A DNA stretch of 64,000 nucleotides from Solimonas terrae. Its GTDB lineage: Bacteria > Pseudomonadota > Gammaproteobacteria > Nevskiales > Nevskiaceae. The position numbers and the translations under genes are program-made. The stretch spans positions 434,001 through 498,000 of the forward strand of contig NZ_JAAMOW010000001.1 in the NCBI RefSeq assembly GCF_011067135.1, written 5' to 3'. The number at the start of each line of letters is the position of its first letter. Position 1 is the stretch's first letter. Shown piece by piece: positions 30,279 to 40,513 of the stretch. The notes beneath the pieces are model-generated. The model was not told the origin of the DNA and ran no database searches. It saw only the letters and a program-made list of their open reading frames with translations.

Positions 30279-31385
30279 TCAGCGATCAGCGCCCAGATAG
30301 CGATCCAGCGTGTCCTGCCACTGCGGCGCCTCGACGATGCGCAGCAAGGCCTGGTTGATCGGCTTGCGCCATTCGGAATCGCGCGGCACCGCCAGTGCGT
30401 AGTCTTCCTCGCGCACGAGTTCGGCAAGCACGGTCAGATGCTTGAGCTTGCCGTCATGAATCCGCGCCTGCAGCACCGGCGCGTCGTAGAGCACGGCATC
30501 GACCTGTCCGGCCGCCAGACGCCGCAGCGCTTCGGCCGGATCGACGACGTCGATCACCGTCAGCCGGTGGTGATCGGCCAGCGTGGCGCTGGTCGAACCG
30601 GAGGTCGACGCGACCCGCACATGCGGCAGATCGGCGACGCCATGCACTTCGGTCGACAAGCGCCCGATCGTGATCGACGAGGCGATCGCCGCGGTGAATC
30701 CGGAGATCGTGATCACGCTGACGAACATCCAGACCAGTCCGACGACACGCCCGCCGAGACTGGTTGGCGCCTTGTCGCCGTAACCGACGGTGGTCATCGT
30801 CACTGCCGACCACCACAGGCCGGAACCGATGCCGCGCGCAGGCGTGCCGCCGAACTGCGCGGGATTGCTGCGCCGCTCGAACCACCAGACCAGCACGCCC
30901 ACCAGCAACAGGACCAGCACCAGCGCGCCGACCGCCTTGAGAAAGCTGGCCGAAATCATGCCGCCGAGCGCAGCCCGCCAACCGCCGCTGGCACGCGTGG
31001 CGATGCCGATGCCGCCGCGATAAAACGGCTGCGTGAAATCGACCTGCTCGGCGCGTTGTGCGGTGACCGTCAGCGCGCCAACCGCCACATCGAAATGACG
31101 ATCCGCAACACCGGCAAGCAAGGTATCGACATCGTCGGCAGGCGCGTATCGCGTCCGCGCACCGATCGCTTGCGCGATGCCGCTCCACAGTTCGATCGCG
31201 ATGCCGCTGTAGCGACCGTCGGCATCGCGCATCACGAACGGCGGATTCTCGCGCAGGCCGACGGTGAGGACATGCCCGCTGCCGCCGGCCGGCGCGACCG
31301 ATGGCGCCTGGCTTGCCTGTGCTGCAGCGGACAGGCCACCCAGCAGCAGAACGAGCATCAGGCAGCTTCGAGCGAATGGCAGCAT
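30279..31385 (-). CDS. GluR0-like ligand-gated potassium channel
   Basis: The 368-residue protein has the layout of a prokaryotic ionotropic glutamate receptor. After a signal peptide (1-25), a split periplasmic binding-protein domain (38-130 and 250-368) is interrupted by TM1 (about 149-169), a pore loop and TM2 (about 213-236). The pore has TVGYGD at 199-204, the K+ selectivity filter. The ligand domain opens TVGLRENPPFVMRD and has TVTAQRAEQVDFTQPFY, where R111 should hold an amino-acid carboxylate, and D301 in YDAPVL at the place of the amino-group acid. This fits an amino-acid-gated K+ channel in the inner membrane. The gene lies between dnaE and accA on their strand. Confidence 0.85.
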   Translation of the reverse strand: MLPFARSCLMLVLLLGGLSAAAQASQAPSVAPAGGSGHVLTVGLRENPPFVMRDADGRYSGIAIELWSGIAQAIGARTRYAPADDVDTLLAGVADRHFDVAVGALTVTAQRAEQVDFTQPFYRGGIGIATRASGGWRAALGGMISASFLKAVGALVLVLLLVGVLVWWFERRSNPAQFGGTPARGIGSGLWWSAVTMTTVGYGDKAPTSLGGRVVGLVWMFVSVITISGFTAAIASSITIGRLSTEVHGVADLPHVRVASTSGSTSATLADHHRLTVIDVVDPAEALRRLAAGQVDAVLYDAPVLQARIHDGKLKHLTVLAELVREEDYALAVPRDSEWRKPINQALLRIVEAPQWQDTLDRYLGADR

Positions 31386-31455
31386 CGCGGACTCCTTGGT
31401 CGTCTGAGCGTCCGACCCACCTTAACGCAGCGGCCACGCCGATGCGCCTTGCGCA

Positions 31456-34400
31456 TCACTCGTCGTCGAACGAGCCGGCGCCGGCGTTGGCAAACTTTCG
31501 CTGCGGAATCGGCGCCTGGAAGCGCTTGTACTGCACGCGCACCGCGGCGGCGCCGAGCCATTGCTGCAGATCGAGCAGGGTCTTGTCGTCGAGGCGCAGC
31601 CTCCACTCGGCGCCGAATTCCAGCTCGCAGGCCGCCTTGCTGCCGCGGTAGCGGATTTCGACCTCGGTCTTGCCGCCGCGCAACGCCATCACGCGCTTGC
31701 GCAGGGCAATGACGTCGTTGGCCGGACGCTGCCAGTCGAGGCTGAGACGCACGGCATAGTCCCGCAGCACGTCGTCCAGCGAATGGAATTCCGGCGCGTA
31801 CAGCCGCGGCTCGGCGTCGCGATTTTCGCGCGCCGGCGACAAACCGATTTCGGCGATCGCGAACACCAGCTGATCGGGTTTCACGAACGGCGCGTACTTC
31901 GCCCACTTGTCGGCATCGATCCAGGTCGACAGCTGCGCGCTGCGATCGTCCAGCGTCAGCTTGTAGCTGGCGCCGCCGCGACCGTCGCCTTTGAAGAAAC
32001 GCACATCGGCCACCCAGGCGGCAAACATCACTTTGACGCGCGGCTGCCAGACCGGCTTGCCGTTGGCGGCGACCGGCTGCGGCGTGGCGTGCTGGCGGAT
32101 CAGCTCATGCAGGCGACCACTGCAGACCTGCTCGGTGATCTCGCCGTAGGCCTCGATCGGATGGCCGGACAGATAGAAGCCGAGCGTGTCGCGTTCACGC
32201 GCGAGCAGTTCGCGCTGCGACCAGTCGGCCTCGGTATCGGCTTCGATCTGCTGTTCGGCCTTCGCCATGCCGCCACCGAGACCGAACAGATCGTTCTGGC
32301 CCGAGTCGGCGCTGGCGGCGGCGGCCTCGGCGAGCTGCAGCGCCTTCGGCAGGGTCTTCATCAGCGACGGCCGGTTCAGGCCGAAGCCGTCCATCGCGCC
32401 GGAACAGATCAGGGCCTCGAGCACGCGCTTGTTGGCCTTGCGCGTGTCGACACGCTTGCAGAAGTCGAACAGATCCTTGAACGCGCCGTTCGCCGTGCGC
32501 TCGGCAATGATGCCTTCGAGAGCGGCTTCGCCGGCACCCTTGATCGCACCGAGTCCGTAGCGGATCGCGCCCGGCTGCGGCACCGTGAAACGGTAGTCGC
32601 TTTGATTGACGTCGGGGGAAAGCATCTTCAGGCCCATGCGCAGGCATTCCTCGCGCATCGTCACGATCGCGTCGGTGTGCTGCATTTCGCAGGACAGCAC
32701 CGCTGCCATGAACTCAGCCGGATAGTGCGTCTTCAGCCACGCAGTCTGGTACGAGACCAGCGCATAGGCCGCGGCATGCGACTTGTTGAAGCCGTAGTTC
32801 GCGAACTTCTCCATCAGGTCGAAGACCTGGGTCGCGATCTCGCCGTCGACGCCGCGACCGGTCGCGCCGTCGGTGAAGATCTCGCGCTGCTTGGCCATTT
32901 CCGAAGCGATCTTCTTGCCCATCGCGCGGCGCAGCAGGTCGGCGCCACCGAGCGTGTAACCGGCCAGGCGCTGCGACATCTGCATGACCTGTTCCTGGTA
33001 GACGAAGATGCCGTAGGTCGGCTGCAGCACCGCTTCCATTTCCGGATGCAGATAGACCACCGGCGCATCGCCGCGCTTGCGGGCGCAATATTCGGGAATC
33101 AGGTCCATCGGCCCCGGCCGATACAGCGACACCAGCGCGACGATGTCCTCGAAGGTATCAGGCTTCAGGTCCTTGGACGCGCGCTGCATGCCCGGCGATT
33201 CCATCTGGAACACCGCGGTCGTCTCGCCGCTCGCATACAGCTCGTAGGTCCTGGCGTCGGTGATCGGCAGCTTCAGCACGTCGATCTCGGTCCCGGTGCT
33301 CTTGACGACATTGTTGACCGCCTCCTGGATCACGGTCAGCGTCTTCAGGCCCAGAAAGTCGAATTTCACGAGCCCGGCGGATTCGAGATCCTTCATGTCG
33401 AATTGCGTGCGCATGCCGCCGCCGCCGGCTTCGCAGTACATCGGCGCATAGTCGGTCAGCGGCTGCGGCGCGATCACGACACCGCCGGCGTGCACGCCGA
33501 CACCACGCGTCGTACCTTCCAGTGCCAGACCGAGATCGATGACGGCGCGCGTGTCTTCCTCGCCGTCGTAACGCTGCTTGAGCTCCGGCACCTGTTCGAG
33601 TGCGTCGACCAGGGTTGCGCCCGGCGTGCCCGGCACCAGCTTGGCAATCGAGTCCGCGAAACCGTAGCCATGGCCCATGACGCGCGCGACATCGCGAATC
33701 ACGCCGCGCGCCGCCATCGTCGCGTAGGTGATGATCTGGCCGACGCGGTCACGGCCGTATTTCTGCGCGACGTATTCGATCACGCGATCGCGATTGTCCA
33801 TGCAGAAATCGATGTCGAAATCCGGCATCGAGACGCGCTCGGGATTGAGGAAACGCTCGAACAGCAGGTTGTACGGCAGCGGATCGAGATCGGTGATCTT
33901 GATCGCGTACGCGACCAGCGAGCCTGCGCCGGAACCACGGCCGGGCCCGACCGGACAGCCGTTGTTCTTCGCCCACTCGATGAAGTCGGAGACGACCAGG
34001 AAGTACCCGGCAAAGCCCATCTTCTCGATGATGCCGAGTTCGTAGTCCAGGCGTTGCCAGTAGACATCTTCCTCGGCCGCCAGCGTGATCAGCGTGAAGC
34101 GCTCCCGCAGACCTTCGCGCGCGCGTTCGCGCAACCAGCTGTCGGTCGTATAGCCGTCGGGAACCGGGAAGTTCGGCAGGTGATACGGTGGCGCGAACTT
34201 GAGCGTCAGCGAACAGCGGCGCGCGATCTCGACCGAGTTTGCCAGCGCTTCCGGCAGATCGGCGAACAGCGCACACATTTCGTCGGCGGACTTCAGATAT
34301 TGCTGATCCGTGTAGTCGCGCGGGCGTTTCGGGTCGTTGAGCACGCGACCCTGCGCAATGCAGACGCGCGCCTCGTGGGTCTCGAAATCGTCCTGGGCAA

Positions 34401-35040
34401 GAAAGCGCACGTCGTTGGTCGCGACCAGCGGCAGCTGCTCGTGTCGCGACAGCGCGGCTGCGGCGTCAACCCATTCGTCGTCGCCGGCGCGGCCGCAACG
34501 CGCGATCTCCAGATACAGGCGATCGCCGAAACAGTCACGCAATTCGGCCAGTGCCTCGCGTGCCGCGTCGACGTTGTCGGACAATGCGGCGCGGAAGACC
34601 GCCCCGTCGCGGCCGCTCAGCGCGATCAGACCCTCGTTCCAGGCGTGCAGCGATTCGCGCGACACCAGCGGCTGCCCGGTGGTCTGCCCTTGCGTGTAGG
34701 CCGCCGAGATCAGCTTGGCGAGATTGCGATAGCCACCGTCGTTCTGCACCAGCAACGTCAGCCGCTCGGGGCTGTCGCCGGCCAGCCGCGGCGCAAGCCA
34801 GACATCGACACCGACGATCGGCTTGATGCCGGCGCCCTCGGCCGATTTGTAGAACTTCACCATCGCGAACAGATTGTTCTGGTCGGTGATCGCGACCGCC
34901 GGCATCCGCAACTCGGCCGCGCGCGAGGTCAGCGTCGCGCCGACACCGCCGCCCTTGCGTTTCGGCGGCTCGACGCGCACCACGCCATCGGTCAGCGAAT
35001 ACTCGGTATGCAGGCGCAGATGGACGAAGTCCGTCGTCAT
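31456..35040 (-). CDS. dnaE: DNA polymerase III alpha subunit
   Basis: DnaE is the replicative polymerase. The 1194-residue protein begins [15 protein letters not shown], the PHP domain, and has the catalytic aspartates in [15 protein letters not shown] and [13 protein letters not shown] upstream of them. Later blocks include [25 protein letters not shown]-type finger residues, HhH ([16 protein letters not shown]) and a C-terminal OB/tau-binding part. The ATG at 35040 overlaps the rnhB stop (ATGA). An acidic DDE ends the protein; E. coli DnaE is 1160, so this is slightly longer. Confidence 0.96.
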   Translation of the reverse strand: MTTDFVHLRLHTEYSLTDGVVRVEPPKRKGGGVGATLTSRAAELRMPAVAITDQNNLFAMVKFYKSAEGAGIKPIVGVDVWLAPRLAGDSPERLTLLVQNDGGYRNLAKLISAAYTQGQTTGQPLVSRESLHAWNEGLIALSGRDGAVFRAALSDNVDAAREALAELRDCFGDRLYLEIARCGRAGDDEWVDAAAALSRHEQLPLVATNDVRFLAQDDFETHEARVCIAQGRVLNDPKRPRDYTDQQYLKSADEMCALFADLPEALANSVEIARRCSLTLKFAPPYHLPNFPVPDGYTTDSWLRERAREGLRERFTLITLAAEEDVYWQRLDYELGIIEKMGFAGYFLVVSDFIEWAKNNGCPVGPGRGSGAGSLVAYAIKITDLDPLPYNLLFERFLNPERVSMPDFDIDFCMDNRDRVIEYVAQKYGRDRVGQIITYATMAARGVIRDVARVMGHGYGFADSIAKLVPGTPGATLVDALEQVPELKQRYDGEEDTRAVIDLGLALEGTTRGVGVHAGGVVIAPQPLTDYAPMYCEAGGGGMRTQFDMKDLESAGLVKFDFLGLKTLTVIQEAVNNVVKSTGTEIDVLKLPITDARTYELYASGETTAVFQMESPGMQRASKDLKPDTFEDIVALVSLYRPGPMDLIPEYCARKRGDAPVVYLHPEMEAVLQPTYGIFVYQEQVMQMSQRLAGYTLGGADLLRRAMGKKIASEMAKQREIFTDGATGRGVDGEIATQVFDLMEKFANYGFNKSHAAAYALVSYQTAWLKTHYPAEFMAAVLSCEMQHTDAIVTMREECLRMGLKMLSPDVNQSDYRFTVPQPGAIRYGLGAIKGAGEAALEGIIAERTANGAFKDLFDFCKRVDTRKANKRVLEALICSGAMDGFGLNRPSLMKTLPKALQLAEAAAASADSGQNDLFGLGGGMAKAEQQIEADTEADWSQRELLARERDTLGFYLSGHPIEAYGEITEQVCSGRLHELIRQHATPQPVAANGKPVWQPRVKVMFAAWVADVRFFKGDGRGGASYKLTLDDRSAQLSTWIDADKWAKYAPFVKPDQLVFAIAEIGLSPARENRDAEPRLYAPEFHSLDDVLRDYAVRLSLDWQRPANDVIALRKRVMALRGGKTEVEIRYRGSKAACELEFGAEWRLRLDDKTLLDLQQWLGAAAVRVQYKRFQAPIPQRKFANAGAGSFDDE

Positions 35041-35684
35041 GCGCAATGCCCGGCCGCGGCGAGACGGAGGCGATCGTGTTCGCCTGCGAACAGGTCCTGC
35101 TGCTTGCAGGGCGCGAAACTCATCCGGTGAATCGCGCTGACGCCGAGCCGCCGCAAGGCATCGAGATGCTCCGGCGTGCCGTAGCCCTTGTGCTGCGCGA
35201 AGCCGTAGCCGGGATAGTCGGCATCGAGCTTCTGCATCTCGCGATCGCGCGCAACCTTGGCGAGAATCGACGCCGCCATGATCGGCGCGTGGATGGCATC
35301 GCCATCGACCACCGCTTCCGCGCTGTATGCCCAGACCGGCAGGCGATTGCCGTCGACCAGGCAGTGCTGCGGTGCGGGCTTCAGTGCATCGACTGCACGG
35401 CGCATCGCCAGCATCGTCGCGTGCAGGATGTTGAGGCGCTCGATCTCGTCGAGTTCGGCGCGGGCGATGGCGAACGCGACGGCGCGATCCTGGATCTGCT
35501 CGAACAGCGTCTCCCGTACGCCGGCCCTCAGCTTCTTCGAGTCGTCGAGGCCGCGGATGCCGTGCTGCGCGTCGAGAATCACGGCAGCCGCATAGACCGG
35601 CCCGGCCAGACATCCACGACCTGCCTCGTCGATTCCGGCGACAAGCGGTACGGGATAAGTCGCGATCGAGACACGGCGGGGCAT
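35037..35684 (-). CDS. rnhB: Ribonuclease HII
   Basis: RNase HII removes ribonucleotides from DNA. The 215-residue protein has [20 protein letters not shown] with the catalytic D-E pair, then [37 protein letters not shown] and [12 protein letters not shown]. It is followed by dnaE with a 4-bp overlap and is downstream of lpxB, the standard order lpxB-rnhB-dnaE. Confidence 0.95.
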   Translation of the reverse strand: MPRRVSIATYPVPLVAGIDEAGRGCLAGPVYAAAVILDAQHGIRGLDDSKKLRAGVRETLFEQIQDRAVAFAIARAELDEIERLNILHATMLAMRRAVDALKPAPQHCLVDGNRLPVWAYSAEAVVDGDAIHAPIMAASILAKVARDREMQKLDADYPGYGFAQHKGYGTPEHLDALRRLGVSAIHRMSFAPCKQQDLFAGEHDRLRLAAAGHCA

Positions 35685-35752
35685 CGGCCGATTTTAGGCG
35701 CCCGGCCGCAGAATCACAGTCTTGACGACGGCCGCAGTACGCGAATACGCGA

Positions 35753-36907
35753 TCAGGGCTGACTCTGCAGCAAATCGCCGAGCACATCGGCGGCGCGGCG
35801 CGCCGCATCGCAGCGCAACCGACTCCGAACGCCATCGAATTGCTGCAACTGGACATCGCGCGCCGCCGGCTCGCGCAGCAGCGACAATACCGCCTCGGCC
35901 AGCAATTCCGGCTTTACCTCGCCCTGCAGAAACTCGGGCACCACGGGCCGATCGGTGAGCAGGTTCGGCAGGCTGACATAGGGGGTCTTCAGCATGCCGG
36001 CCGACAGCAGCAGCCAGGCCGTTATCGGCGCACCGCGATAGGCGACGATCATCGGCCTGCCCAACAGCAGACATTCGAGCGTCGCGGTACCGGAGGCGAT
36101 CAGCACCGCGTCGGCCGCCCGCATGGCGTCGCGCGACTGGCCGTCGAGCAGCGTCCACGACAGCGTTGGCGCATGGCTTGCAATCGCCGCCTGCATCCGC
36201 GCACGCAAGGCCGGCTTGGCAATCGGCGTCACGAAGCGCGCGCCGGGCATCTGCGCCGCAATCAGCGCCGCCGCGCGAACCAGCGGCTCGGCGAGATACT
36301 TGAGTTCGGAGCCGCGACTGCCGGGCAGGACCGCGACCAGCGGTCCGGGCAACGGCAGGCCGAGTGCGGCACGCGCCTGCGTCGGCGTGACCCCGGCATC
36401 GAGCTCATCGGCCAGCGGATGGCCGATGTATACGGCCTTGTCCGGTGCACCATGCCGGGCGTAGAAGTCCGGCTCGAACGGAAACAGGCAGAGGATGCGT
36501 TCCACCGCGCGCGCGATCGTCTTGACGCGGCCGGCACGCCAGGCCCAGACCGTCGGACTGACGACGTGCACGGTGCGAATGCCGCGATCGCGCAGGCGCC
36601 GTTCGAGCCCAAGATTGAAATCCGGCGCATCGATGCCGATCACGAGGTCCGGCCGATCGGCGGAAAAGCGCGCGACCAGATCCCGCCGCAGCCGCAGGAT
36701 GCGCGGCAGGGCCGGCAGCACTTCGGTAATGCCCATGACCGACAGTGCGTCGATCGAGGCAATCGACTCGCAGCCGGCCGCCGTCATGCGCGCACCGGTG
36801 ACGCCGTAGAAGTGTGCAGCCGGAAAGCGCTCGCGCAAGGCCGCAACCAGGGCGCCGCCCAGCAGATCGCCGGACAGTTCGCCGGCGACCAGCGCAATCC
36901 TCAACAT
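35753..36907 (-). CDS. lpxB: Lipid-A-disaccharide synthase
   Basis: LpxB joins UDP-2,3-diacylglucosamine and lipid X. The 384-residue GT19 enzyme has VAGELSGDLLGGALV at the N-terminus, VIGIDAPDFNLGLERRL, VHVVSPTVWAWRAGR, the nucleotide-binding LPGSRGSELKYL and ASGTATLECLLLGRPMIVAYR. It lies downstream of lpxA, but a peroxiredoxin gene is inserted between them. Confidence 0.95.
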   Translation of the reverse strand: MLRIALVAGELSGDLLGGALVAALRERFPAAHFYGVTGARMTAAGCESIASIDALSVMGITEVLPALPRILRLRRDLVARFSADRPDLVIGIDAPDFNLGLERRLRDRGIRTVHVVSPTVWAWRAGRVKTIARAVERILCLFPFEPDFYARHGAPDKAVYIGHPLADELDAGVTPTQARAALGLPLPGPLVAVLPGSRGSELKYLAEPLVRAAALIAAQMPGARFVTPIAKPALRARMQAAIASHAPTLSWTLLDGQSRDAMRAADAVLIASGTATLECLLLGRPMIVAYRGAPITAWLLLSAGMLKTPYVSLPNLLTDRPVVPEFLQGEVKPELLAEAVLSLLREPAARDVQLQQFDGVRSRLRCDAARRAADVLGDLLQSQP

Positions 36908-36946
36908 GCGATCTGCGCGGCTTGCCTGATCACGATCGCAGACGCT

Positions 36947-37504
36947 TCACGGACTCGCCGTCGGCGCGCTTTGCGCCTGCTTCCACTGCTTGATCGCGTT
37001 CAGCGTGTTGGCGACGTGTTCGCTCGGATCGAGCGCGCTGTAGGCGTAGATGATCTTGTGATCCGGCGCGATCACGTAGGAGATGCGTGTCGCGTAGTTC
37101 AGCAGCGGCATCTTGGCGTCGTACTCGTTGATGATCTTCTGATCCGGATCGGCCGCGACCGGAAACTTGCTGCCGCACTCGCTCAGCGAAAACCTGTGCA
37201 GGGTGCCGATGTCGTCGCTGGACACGCCGATCACGCTCGCACCCAGCGCCTTGTACTGGTCCATGGCCTGCGCGAACTGATGTGCTTCGATCGTGCAGCC
37301 CTTGGTAAAGGCCTTGGGATAGAAATAGACCACCACCGGCCCCTGTTTGAGCGCGTCTGCCAGCGAGAAGGCGTAGTCCTCGCCGCCCAGCGCGGACGGC
37401 GCCGAGAAGTCCGGCGCCTCGCTGCCAACGGCCAGGGCGGCCCAGGCCGGCGCTGCAGCGGCAAGACCCAACAGGGCGACAGCCAGGACTCTGATCGCAC
37501 GCAT
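36947..37504 (-). CDS. Secreted BCP-like peroxiredoxin
   Basis: A 185-residue AhpC/TSA peroxiredoxin with a signal peptide (IRVLAVALLGLAAAAPAWAA). The peroxidatic cysteine is about C70 in YPKAFTKGCTIEAHQF and a possible resolving cysteine is C110 in LSECGSKFP. It resembles BCP/PrxQ but acts outside the cytoplasm. The ATG at 37504 has GGAG seven bases upstream; an in-frame ATG seven codons before is less likely. It sits between lpxA (22 bp upstream) and lpxB (39 bp downstream) on the same strand, so it should be cotranscribed with lipid A genes. Reductant is unknown. Confidence 0.85.
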   Translation of the reverse strand: MRAIRVLAVALLGLAAAAPAWAALAVGSEAPDFSAPSALGGEDYAFSLADALKQGPVVVYFYPKAFTKGCTIEAHQFAQAMDQYKALGASVIGVSSDDIGTLHRFSLSECGSKFPVAADPDQKIINEYDAKMPLLNYATRISYVIAPDHKIIYAYSALDPSEHVANTLNAIKQWKQAQSAPTASP

Positions 37505-37525
37505 GGCAAACTCCGGTGATGACAT

Positions 37526-38317
37526 TCAGCGCTGCAGGGCGCGCTTCGACCCTTCGATGAACTTCAGCATGTACGCGACATGTGCGGAATCGGATGCCAT
37601 CTTCGCCAGTTCCTGCTTGACCTCGTCCATCTTCAGACCCGACAAGTAGACGAGCTTGTACGCGTCCTTGATCTTCGCGACATCGTCTGCCGCGAAGCCA
37701 CGTCGGCGCAGGCCCTCGCTGTTGATGCCGCGCGCCGCCGCCGGCGAGCCCTGCACGATGACGAACGGTGCCACATCGCGCGTGATCACGCTGCCGCCGC
37801 CGGTGAAGACGTGCGAGCCGATCTGGCAGTACTGGTGGATCAGCGTGTAGCCGCCGCAGCCGACGCAATCGCCCATCAGCACGTGGCCGGCCAGCGCCGT
37901 GTTGTTGGCGAGAATGTTGTGATTGCCGACGATGCTGTCGTGGCCGATGTGCACGCCATTCATGATCCAGTTGCGATCGCCGATCCGGGTCAGCGCCGCC
38001 GTTTCCTTGAGCGTACCGCGCTGGATCGTCACGTATTCGCGGATCGTGTTGCCGTCGCCGATTTCGACACGCGTCGCATCATCGGCTTTGGCGCTCATGT
38101 CCTGCGAGATCTCGCCGAGCGAGGCGAACTGGAATATCTTGTTGTCGCGGCCGATCGTCATCGGCCCGCGCAGCACCACGTGCGGACCGATCCAGGTCCC
38201 GGCGTCGATCGTGACGCCCGGCCCGATGATGCTGTACGGCCCGACCTCGACGGTCTCGTGCAACTCCGCGCCGGCATCGACGATCGCCGTCGGGTGAATG
38301 CGCGATACCGCGCTCAT
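37526..38317 (-). CDS. lpxA: UDP-N-acetylglucosamine acyltransferase
   Basis: LpxA adds the first 3-hydroxyacyl chain in lipid A synthesis. The 263-residue protein is a left-handed beta-helix of hexapeptide repeats ([20 protein letters not shown]), with the catalytic-histidine segment [17 protein letters not shown] and a C-terminal helical part. The ATG overlaps the fabZ stop (ATGA). Confidence 0.95.
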   Translation of the reverse strand: MSAVSRIHPTAIVDAGAELHETVEVGPYSIIGPGVTIDAGTWIGPHVVLRGPMTIGRDNKIFQFASLGEISQDMSAKADDATRVEIGDGNTIREYVTIQRGTLKETAALTRIGDRNWIMNGVHIGHDSIVGNHNILANNTALAGHVLMGDCVGCGGYTLIHQYCQIGSHVFTGGGSVITRDVAPFVIVQGSPAAARGINSEGLRRRGFAADDVAKIKDAYKLVYLSGLKMDEVKQELAKMASDSAHVAYMLKFIEGSKRALQR

Positions 38318-38790
38318 GCGCCCTTGTTTCCGTAGTCGACCGTGCGCAGCACGCACAGCAATTCGGCCTCGCATGAGACTTCGTCACCGACGCGCGCCTG
38401 GGTCTTGAACTTCCACAGATCGCGCTTGTGCTTGATCAGTTCGATGTCGAAGCTCAGCTGATCGCCAGGCACAACCGGCCGCTTGAAGCGGCAGTTGTCG
38501 ATGCCGGCGAAGTACAGGACCAAGCCGTCACCGGCGCGCAGGCCGGATTTGTGGATCGCCAGCAGACCGGCGGCCTGCGCCAGTGCTTCGAGCTGCAGCA
38601 CCCCGGGCATGGTCGGCATGCCGGGAAAATGGCCGGGGAAAAAGGGTTCGTTGAAGGTAACGTTCTTGATCGCCGTCAGTTTCATGCCGGCTTCGTCGAT
38701 CATCGTGACACGATCGACCAGCAGGAACGGATAGCGATGCGGCAACAGCTTGAGGATTTCGCAGATATCAAATGCTTTCGCTGTGGTCAT
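38314..38790 (-). CDS. fabZ: (3R)-hydroxymyristoyl-ACP dehydratase
   Basis: FabZ dehydrates 3-hydroxyacyl-ACP in fatty-acid elongation. The hotdog-fold protein has [14 protein letters not shown] and the catalytic pair H54 in [10 protein letters not shown] and E68 in [11 protein letters not shown] chose the ATG at 38790 (158 residues); an upstream ATG at 38808 adds six residues. Either start overlaps the end of lpxD, so the genes are translationally coupled. Confidence 0.93.
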   Translation of the reverse strand: MTTAKAFDICEILKLLPHRYPFLLVDRVTMIDEAGMKLTAIKNVTFNEPFFPGHFPGMPTMPGVLQLEALAQAAGLLAIHKSGLRAGDGLVLYFAGIDNCRFKRPVVPGDQLSFDIELIKHKRDLWKFKTQARVGDEVSCEAELLCVLRTVDYGNKGA

Positions 38791-39826
38791 CGTCCTGGCT
38801 TCCAGCATTGAGGCTTAAATGTTTTTCGAGTCGCTGCAGCCGCGCTTCGAGCCGACCCAGACGGCGCACGCGGGCCACGGTCTTGCGCCATTCGCGCGCG
38901 TCGTCGAGTGGCAGTCCGGAGCCGTAGACACCGGCTTTCGGAATCGACCCGGTCACCATCGCCCGACCGAGCAGAATCACATCGTCGGCAATCTCGACAT
39001 GACCGGCGATGCCGACTGCGCCGCCAATCATACAGCGGCGTCCTATGCGCGTACTGCCGGCGATCCCGGTGCAGGCCGCGATCGCGGTGTGCTCGCCGAT
39101 CCGGACGTTGTGGGCGATCTGGATCAGGTTGTCGAGCCGCACGCCGTTGGCGATGACCGTATCGTCGATCGCACCACGATCGATGCAGGTATTGGCGCCG
39201 ATCTCGACATCGTCGCCGATGATCAGCGAGCCCAGTTGCGGCACTTCTTCCCAGCCGCCCGGCCCGCGCGCATTGCCGAAACCACGCGAACCGAGCACGG
39301 CGCCAGCCTGCACCTGGCAGCGCGCTCCGATCACGACCCGCGCCGCGACGCTGACCCTCGCGATCAGACGCACACCGTCGCCGATCACGGCGCCGCGACC
39401 GATCGTGCAACCGGGCCCGATATAGACATCGGTACCGACACGGGCATCGGCATCGATCACCGCACCCGCCGCGACGCGGCAGCCGGCACCGATCTGCGCA
39501 CTGTCGGCAACGAACGCGCCGGCGTGCACACCCGGCACGAAATCGCGCTCGGGATCGAACAGCCGGGCAATTCGCGCGTAGGCCAGGTAGGGATCGGCGG
39601 CAATCAGGGCAGCGCCGCGCGCCGCGTCGGCATGCCGCGGCGTGACGATGACGATCGCGGCCAGGCTGGTCGCCAGCTCATCGCGCAACCTGGGATTCGA
39701 AAGAAAGCCGATGCAACCCGGCTTGCCCGGGCTGAGGCTGCAGACGCCATGCACTGCAGTCGCTGCGTCGCCGCGCGCTTGCAGCCCGAAGCGTCGGGCC
39801 AGTTCATCGAGTGTGAAGGTGGGCAT
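38768..39826 (-). CDS. lpxD: UDP-3-O-acylglucosamine N-acyltransferase
   Basis: LpxD adds the second acyl chain in lipid A synthesis. The 352-residue protein has an N-terminal uridine-binding region ([27 protein letters not shown]) and a long hexapeptide-repeat helix, including [17 protein letters not shown] and [15 protein letters not shown] with the conserved catalytic histidine. It lies between skp and fabZ. Confidence 0.94.
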   Translation of the reverse strand: MPTFTLDELARRFGLQARGDAATAVHGVCSLSPGKPGCIGFLSNPRLRDELATSLAAIVIVTPRHADAARGAALIAADPYLAYARIARLFDPERDFVPGVHAGAFVADSAQIGAGCRVAAGAVIDADARVGTDVYIGPGCTIGRGAVIGDGVRLIARVSVAARVVIGARCQVQAGAVLGSRGFGNARGPGGWEEVPQLGSLIIGDDVEIGANTCIDRGAIDDTVIANGVRLDNLIQIAHNVRIGEHTAIAACTGIAGSTRIGRRCMIGGAVGIAGHVEIADDVILLGRAMVTGSIPKAGVYGSGLPLDDAREWRKTVARVRRLGRLEARLQRLEKHLSLNAGSQDDDHSESI

Positions 39827-39884
39827 TGGTTGCCATCCCGGAGGACTGGCGCAAGCTTACGCGCACGCGCATCCCGCGAAAACG

Positions 39885-39910
39885 GCGACGGCCTGCATGC
39901 AGGCCGTCGC
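39885..39910 (-). terminator. Palindromic hairpin between skp and lpxD
   Basis: GCGACGGCCTGCA followed directly by TGCAGGCCGTCGC is a perfect 26-bp palindrome. On the minus strand it is followed by CGTTTTCGC, a short T run. A second stem, GGGCATG (39924-39930) with CATGCCC (39950-39956), lies just after the skp stop. Together they may partly end transcription or protect the upstream bamA-skp mRNA. Confidence 0.5.
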
Positions 39911-39967
39911 GAACTTCATTTTCGGGCATGCCGGCGCCGGCTGGCGCCACATGCCCGCCGAACTGCC

Positions 39968-40474
39968 TTACTTGGTGCCGGCTGCCTGCAGGCGCTTGAG
40001 CACTTCGTCGGTGACATCAAGCTCTGGCTTGGCGAACGGGGGGTTTTCGATGATCAAATCCAGCCCCTTGTCCTTGGCGACTGCGTCGATCACGGTTTTG
40101 ATCGAATCCATCACCTTGGCATACTGCTGCTGGCGCGCCGAATTGAAGTCGTCCTGCAGCTGACGGCCCTTTGATTCGATATCTATTTTGCGCGTCGACA
40201 GATCCTTTTCCTTCTTGGCACGATCGGCCGGCGCGAGCATGTCGGCTTCCTTCTGGAAGGCCTGGGCGTCGTCCTGCAGCTTCTTGGCGTCGGCTTCCAG
40301 ATCGTTCTGGCGGCGCTCGAACTGCGCCTTCAGCTGGTCCTGCATGGCCTTGATCTGCGGCGCCTTCTGCATCAAATCAGCAGAACTCAAAACTCCGATC
40401 TTGAGGTCGGCGAGTGCCGGCAGCGTCGTGAAGGCGAGGATGACGCCGGTGATGGCAATGAACTTACGAATCAT
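39968..40474 (-). CDS. skp: Periplasmic chaperone Skp/OmpH
   Basis: Skp escorts unfolded outer-membrane proteins across the periplasm to BamA. The 168-residue protein has a signal peptide (FIAITGVILAFTTLPALA), the short body strand region KIGVLSSADLM, a long charged coiled coil (ERRQNDLEADAKKLQDDAQAF) and the C-terminal return to VAKDKGLDLIIEN. It follows bamA by about 39 bp. Confidence 0.93.
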   Translation of the reverse strand: MIRKFIAITGVILAFTTLPALADLKIGVLSSADLMQKAPQIKAMQDQLKAQFERRQNDLEADAKKLQDDAQAFQKEADMLAPADRAKKEKDLSTRKIDIESKGRQLQDDFNSARQQQYAKVMDSIKTVIDAVAKDKGLDLIIENPPFAKPELDVTDEVLKRLQAAGTK

Positions 40475-40513
40475 GTCTCTCTCTCGTGTGTAGGTGTTGC
40501 AGCCTTGATGAAT

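Noticed and set aside
31561-35130. A 1189-codon plus-strand open frame across dnaE
   Set aside because: It is the antisense shadow of dnaE in high-GC DNA: no domain, His/Arg/Gln-rich composition and no ribosome binding site.
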